Origin: Dictyobacter aurantiacus
GTDB taxonomy: Bacteria > Chloroflexota > Ktedonobacteria > Ktedonobacterales > Ktedonobacteraceae
Length of the DNA: 64,000 bases
Direction of reading: 5' to 3'
NCBI RefSeq assembly: GCF_003967515.1
Contig: NZ_BIFQ01000001.1
Span: forward strand, 5,704,001 to 5,768,000
Shown: positions 61,046-64,000 of the stretch, piece by piece
Layout of the letters: every line of letters starts with the position of its first letter
Position numbering within the stretch: the stretch's first letter is position 1
Notes under the pieces: generated by a model
Databases searched by the model: none
Told to the model about the DNA's origin: nothing
The model's input: only the letters and a program-made list of their open reading frames with translations
Program-made: the position numbers and the translations under genes

Positions 61046-61582
61046 ATGGAAAGAGGTCACAATGAGGAGCCGTTAGGTTTTGCGCTGGGAGCGGCGGCAC
61101 GCAAGCTGGCGAAATTCTACACCCAGGCGCTGGCGGATCATGCTCTGACGCCTTCGCAGTTCTTTCTCCTGCGCCAGCTGTGGTTCGAGGATGGGTTGCC
61201 CTCACGCGATCTCGGGATACGCGCCCAGCTTGATGCCACCTCAACCACCTGGCTCGTCGATCAATTGGAGAAAGCCGGCCTCGTAGAGCGCAAGCGCAAC
61301 GATTCTGATCGGCGCGTTGTGCGCGTCTGGCTGACCGAGAAGGGGCGCAGGTCTCAGGACGAACTGGTCCCGGTGCTGGCTCGCTGGGAAGGCGCGCTGC
61401 ATCAGGAGCTTGTGTCCCATCATTCCTCTGACGAGGTTGCCTCCTTTTATCGTGTGCTGACCACACTGATCAACACGCTGCCGGAAGGGGACGATCTCTG
61501 GAAACAGTTCTCAACCTCCTGGGATACCCGACTTGATCTGCTGCGTTCCCTGGCTGAAGAAGAGACTGATGAGAAAGGATAA
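61046..61582 (+). CDS. MarR family regulator
   Basis: The start at 61046 (MERGHNEEPLGFALG) has AGGAGGAC upstream, giving 178 residues. Helix-turn-helix region: LTPSQFFLLRQLWFEDG, then QLDATSTTWLVDQLEKAGLVERKRNDSDRRVVRVWLTEKGR in blocks. The final helices are long. The gene lies 9 bases before an SRPBCC gene, so the two are co-transcribed, and the MarR protein likely controls both. Confidence 0.93.
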   Translation: MERGHNEEPLGFALGAAARKLAKFYTQALADHALTPSQFFLLRQLWFEDGLPSRDLGIRAQLDATSTTWLVDQLEKAGLVERKRNDSDRRVVRVWLTEKGRRSQDELVPVLARWEGALHQELVSHHSSDEVASFYRVLTTLINTLPEGDDLWKQFSTSWDTRLDLLRSLAEEETDEKG

Positions 61583-61591
61583 CACACGATC

Positions 61592-62041
61592 ATGGAGCAA
61601 ATACATCCGGGCGGCCGTATACTTGAAAAAGAGTTGTTTATTAAAGCTTCGCCTGAACGCGTCTTCCGGGCCTTGACAACCAGAGAAGATCTTGAGCGCT
61701 GGTTTCTGGTCAAGGCCGAGCTTGATCTGCGCCCCGGCGGCACGATCAGATTCTCGTGGCAGCCGGGCTCGTTCGAGGTCGGCAAGATTCTGGTGCTTGA
61801 GCCACCCCATCGCCTCAGCTACACCTGGGAGACCTTCGGGCCTGCCCCCACCACGATCGCTTTTGAACTGACCGGGGAAGACGGTGGTACCCGCCTCCAC
61901 CTCACCCACACGGATATCGGCACGGGTGAGGACTGGGATCGCTACTATACCAGCGTGAACAAGGGCTGGAGCGCCCATCTCGCTGATCTTACCAGCTGGC
62001 TTGAAACCGGCACCTGCCCACCTCCGGGTCCGAGAGGCTAG
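61592..62041 (+). CDS. SRPBCC (AHSA1-like) protein
   Basis: The protein has 149 residues. Blocks are LEKELFIKASPERVFRALTT, EDLERWFLVKAELDLRPGG, VLEPPHRLSYTWETFG and GGTRLHLTHTDIGTGEDWDRYY, followed by the C-terminal helix with HLADLTSWLETG. It is co-encoded with a MarR regulator and is a likely ligand-binding partner or effector. Compare with the SRPBCC gene at 13970, which is alone. Confidence 0.92.
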   Translation: MEQIHPGGRILEKELFIKASPERVFRALTTREDLERWFLVKAELDLRPGGTIRFSWQPGSFEVGKILVLEPPHRLSYTWETFGPAPTTIAFELTGEDGGTRLHLTHTDIGTGEDWDRYYTSVNKGWSAHLADLTSWLETGTCPPPGPRG

Positions 62042-62151
62042 GTCCGGCAGGTTTTCCATTACCCTTAGGGATCAACAGGCTCTGGTGGCATAGCTGGCGT
62101 TCTCCTCTGCATTTAGGAGGCGCGCCAGCAGCACCTTGTTTGGGGAGCGCC

Positions 62152-63027
62152 TCAGGGATGCTGCCCGACGATGGCATAGAAGTTGACTCTGGTATGCATC
62201 TGCTCATACTCACGCTGTGAATGCGCGATCGCTTCGTCGTAATCCTGCGGGCTGATATGGGCGAGCTGAGTAATGAATGAGCGCATGGCGCCTGCGATGG
62301 CGTTCATATCGGTCAGATTCATCTGTCCCAGGCGCCCTCCCCATTTCCCGACCGGGATGTCGATCACTCGTCCCTGGCAGTAGCGCGCGCCCGCGTGGGT
62401 CAGGAGCCCGACCAGGTTGCGTGAAATCGTGGGATCGATGCCGCGTTGCTTGCAGGCTAGCAATGCCCATTGATACAGCTGCGCCATGGCCGGGCCGGCG
62501 GGCAGCATCTCAAGGTCGACCTCCACCAGTTCGATCCAGCCGCCGGGTTTCGTCACGCGCACCAGCTCGTGCAGCAGCAGCGGCCACTGCGCGGCCGGCA
62601 AGGCCACGGTCAGCAGGCGCTGATGGACATAATCAAAGCTGGCTGTGGGAAAGGGCAGGCCCTCCATGACGTTGCCCTGCACAAACGAGCAGTTAGCGGG
62701 AAAGGCGACCTTGTGTCCCGTGTCCTGACCCGGCACTTGCAGGTCCAGCCCGCAGACCTGGGCCTGTGGAAATTCGGCGGCCATCTCCTGCGCCCAGCGT
62801 CCCGTGCCGCAGGCCACATCCAGGATGCTCTTCGGCTGCTGCAGCGGCGCGAGATGGTTGCTCCGCATCGCGTAGCGCAGCATATAGTGTTGAAAGTCTA
62901 ATCGATTGACCTCGCCCAGGTCCTTGGGCAATAAATAAGGGACATTGGCGATAATGCGCCGACCGTCAACGATCTGCTCATCCAGGTCTAATGACCGGGG
63001 AGAGATCTGGTGGGGATTGTCTTGCAC
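62152..63027 (-). CDS. Class I SAM-dependent methyltransferase
   Basis: The GTG start at 63027 has AGAAGGTATC upstream, giving 291 residues. SAM site: ILDVACGTGRWAQEMAAEFP, the acidic motif in VCGLDLQVPG, then FVQGNVMEGLPFPTASFDYV, in blocks. GGWIELVEVDLEMLPAGP and ISPQDYDEAIAHSQREYEQM follow. It is of Methyltransf_25 type; the substrate is unknown. No adjacent pathway gene helps. Confidence 0.93.
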   Translation of the reverse strand: MQDNPHQISPRSLDLDEQIVDGRRIIANVPYLLPKDLGEVNRLDFQHYMLRYAMRSNHLAPLQQPKSILDVACGTGRWAQEMAAEFPQAQVCGLDLQVPGQDTGHKVAFPANCSFVQGNVMEGLPFPTASFDYVHQRLLTVALPAAQWPLLLHELVRVTKPGGWIELVEVDLEMLPAGPAMAQLYQWALLACKQRGIDPTISRNLVGLLTHAGARYCQGRVIDIPVGKWGGRLGQMNLTDMNAIAGAMRSFITQLAHISPQDYDEAIAHSQREYEQMHTRVNFYAIVGQHP

Positions 63028-63159
63028 AACGATACCTTCTTTTTTGTATATTGATCACCTTTTACCTTTTTATTGTAGTCACTCATCTTTGTTAGGTCAA
63101 TGATATATGTAACTCCTTGCAGTATATGTCACAAATTTTACGCCATTTTCATATCTCGC

Positions 63160-63367
63160 TGAGAATGTGTCTGACTCTCGTCACTCTGGGGGCACATGAG
63201 TGCTCCCGCACGCGCGTCCGCTGCGCAGCCGCATTGGTTTGGTATGGTGGTGCAGCAGGGGCGCTTTCGCGCCCCTGCTGCACCACCATACTATGGACTC
63301 GTGAGCACCGCCGGTGCGGAAACTCAGCCGGGCTGCAGGCGATGATCATGAGAATCAGGCACTCTCT
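63160..63367. repeat. Palindromic element (terminal-repeat type)
   Basis: It starts GAGAATGTGTCTGACTCTCG, then a GC module (about 63200-63235), a perfect long hairpin (about 63242-63294, core AGGGGCGCTTTCGCGCCCCT), the GACTCGTGAGCACC and GCAGGCGATGATCATGAG modules, and ends near 63365. It lies between the methyltransferase and the copy that follows. Confidence 0.85.
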
Positions 63368-63368
63368 G

Positions 63369-63466
63369 AGCTCGACTTTGTACAAAAGTAGCAAAATAAG
63401 CTCCCAGAATACGATGATCCAGATTCTTCCTTAGCCCAAAGAATGAAAAATGTACAAAGTCGAGCT
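63369..63466. repeat. 98-bp inverted-repeat unit between two elements
   Basis: Perfect 16-bp arms AGCTCGACTTTGTACA (63369-63384) and complement (63451-63466) flank 66 bases without clear structure. It is placed exactly between two palindromic elements. Confidence 0.8.
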
Positions 63467-63754
63467 GAGAATGTGTCTGACTCTCGTCACCATAGGGGCA
63501 CATGAGTGCCCCCGCACGCGCGTCCGCATTGGTTTGGTATGTTGGTGCATCGGGTGCGCATCCGCGCACCCGATGCACCAACATACAATGGAATCCTGAG
63601 CACCAGCGGTGCTCAACAGTCCATGGTGTGTTGGTGCAGTGCGTGCGCATCCGCGCACGCACTGCACCAACACAAAAACAAGCGCGGCCGCGCAGCGGAC
63701 GCGCGTGCGGGGGTTTTCACGTGCCCTCAGGGTGAGAGGAGGTAAGACACATTC
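63467..63754. repeat. Full-length palindromic element with terminal inverted repeats
   Basis: The left end GAGAATGTGTCTGAC and the right end GTAAGACACATTCT pair. Between them lie a GC module, a long hairpin (about 63540-63588), the GAGCACCAGCGGTGC module, a second long hairpin (about 63626-63676), and the reversed GC module (about 63685-63715). This is the most complete copy in the window and defines the ends. Confidence 0.85.
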
Positions 63755-63865
63755 TGAAAATAGGAACAGGTTCGGAGGAATTATATTGAAAGCACAGGAT
63801 AGCAAAACATATAATGATCAATGGATTTGGTGGCCTTAGCTGGCCAGAAGAAAGGATTTTTCTTC

Positions 63866-64000
63866 ATGGATATTGCTGAAGTTTCTTTTGCGTCCCCGTA
63901 TTTTCAGCTTGAGCAGGTGGCGGAGGGGGTATATGCCGCGATTGTGCGCGGCGGCACGGGTGCGTGGGGCAACGCGGGCATCGTCGATCTGGGCGACGAG
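63866..64000 (+). CDS. MBL-fold metallo-hydrolase (N-terminus only)
   Basis: The start is MDIAEVSFASPYFQLEQVAE, followed by GVYAAIVRGGTGAWGNAGIV and DLGDE at the window edge (45 codons). FQLEQVAEGVYAAI then a gap then GNAGIVDLGDE is the usual first strand pair of MBL-fold hydrolases. The zinc-binding HxHxDH motif lies beyond the edge and cannot be checked. AAAGGATTTTTC precedes the ATG. Confidence 0.7.
   Translation, partial: MDIAEVSFASPYFQLEQVAEGVYAAIVRGGTGAWGNAGIVDLGDE

Overview
The window looks like a chromosomal stretch of a soil-type Chloroflexota bacterium, most likely class Ktedonobacteria. This is inferred from the gene mix: a multi-PAS sensor kinase, cytochromes P450, a WD40 protein, a ricin-type lectin, a DUF5054 protein, an ECF sigma/anti-sigma pair, many small hydrolases and one-component regulators, and GC-rich dispersed palindromes. 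No rRNA, tRNA, CRISPR array, transposase or phage gene was seen. About 53 protein genes are supported. Two run off the window edges (a methyltransferase at the left, an MBL-fold protein at the right), and a few fragments look like decayed genes.

Layout. 1-8.4 kb: methyltransferase, a two-gene membrane operon, P450, exported lectin, DUF4118 histidine kinase, HIT protein. 8.6-13.7 kb: asparagine synthase, PAS histidine kinase, MsrA. 13.9-18.4 kb: an SRPBCC gene behind a perfect 52-bp promoter palindrome, an MFS transporter, a DDN-type oxidoreductase with its TetR regulator behind a perfect 40-bp operator, a nitroreductase, and a CopD/DUF2269-like membrane protein. 19-32.4 kb: unknown small protein, DUF5054 protein, two Nudix hydrolases, peptidase E, DUF3592 protein, S9 peptidase, secreted-repeat protein, trypsin-like protease, a ferredoxin-P450 operon and a flavin reductase. 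32.4-38.8 kb: a divergent HSP90-family ATPase translationally coupled to a TPR-type protein, a complex palindromic repeat block, then sigma and anti-sigma factors. 39.2-52.3 kb: membrane protein, a trehalase-like N-terminal domain alone, relic sequences, alpha/beta hydrolases, Lrp regulator with amino-acid permease, esterase, GNAT, WD40, phosphotransferase, PhnB-like and SMP-30 proteins. 52.5-64 kb: a MarR regulator and an MhqO-type dioxygenase that share an operator, HicB-DinB fusion, GH36 glycosidase, kinase-like protein, M42 peptidase, serine hydrolase, MarR-SRPBCC pair, methyltransferase, MBL fold.

The least explained parts are these. (1) The HSP90-like/TPR-like operon, whose chaperone has an unusual C-terminal tail. 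(2) A family of about eleven palindromic elements built from an invariant GC hairpin plus a long hairpin whose stem changes with pairing preserved; some copies end in terminal inverted repeats like non-autonomous transposons. (3) Two copies, in opposite orientation, of an unrelated ~315-bp nested palindrome. (4) Several palindromic operators whose cognate gene is visible (TetR, MarR) or missing (SRPBCC promoter, OhrR-like boxes). All family calls rest on motif reading only; no database search was run.
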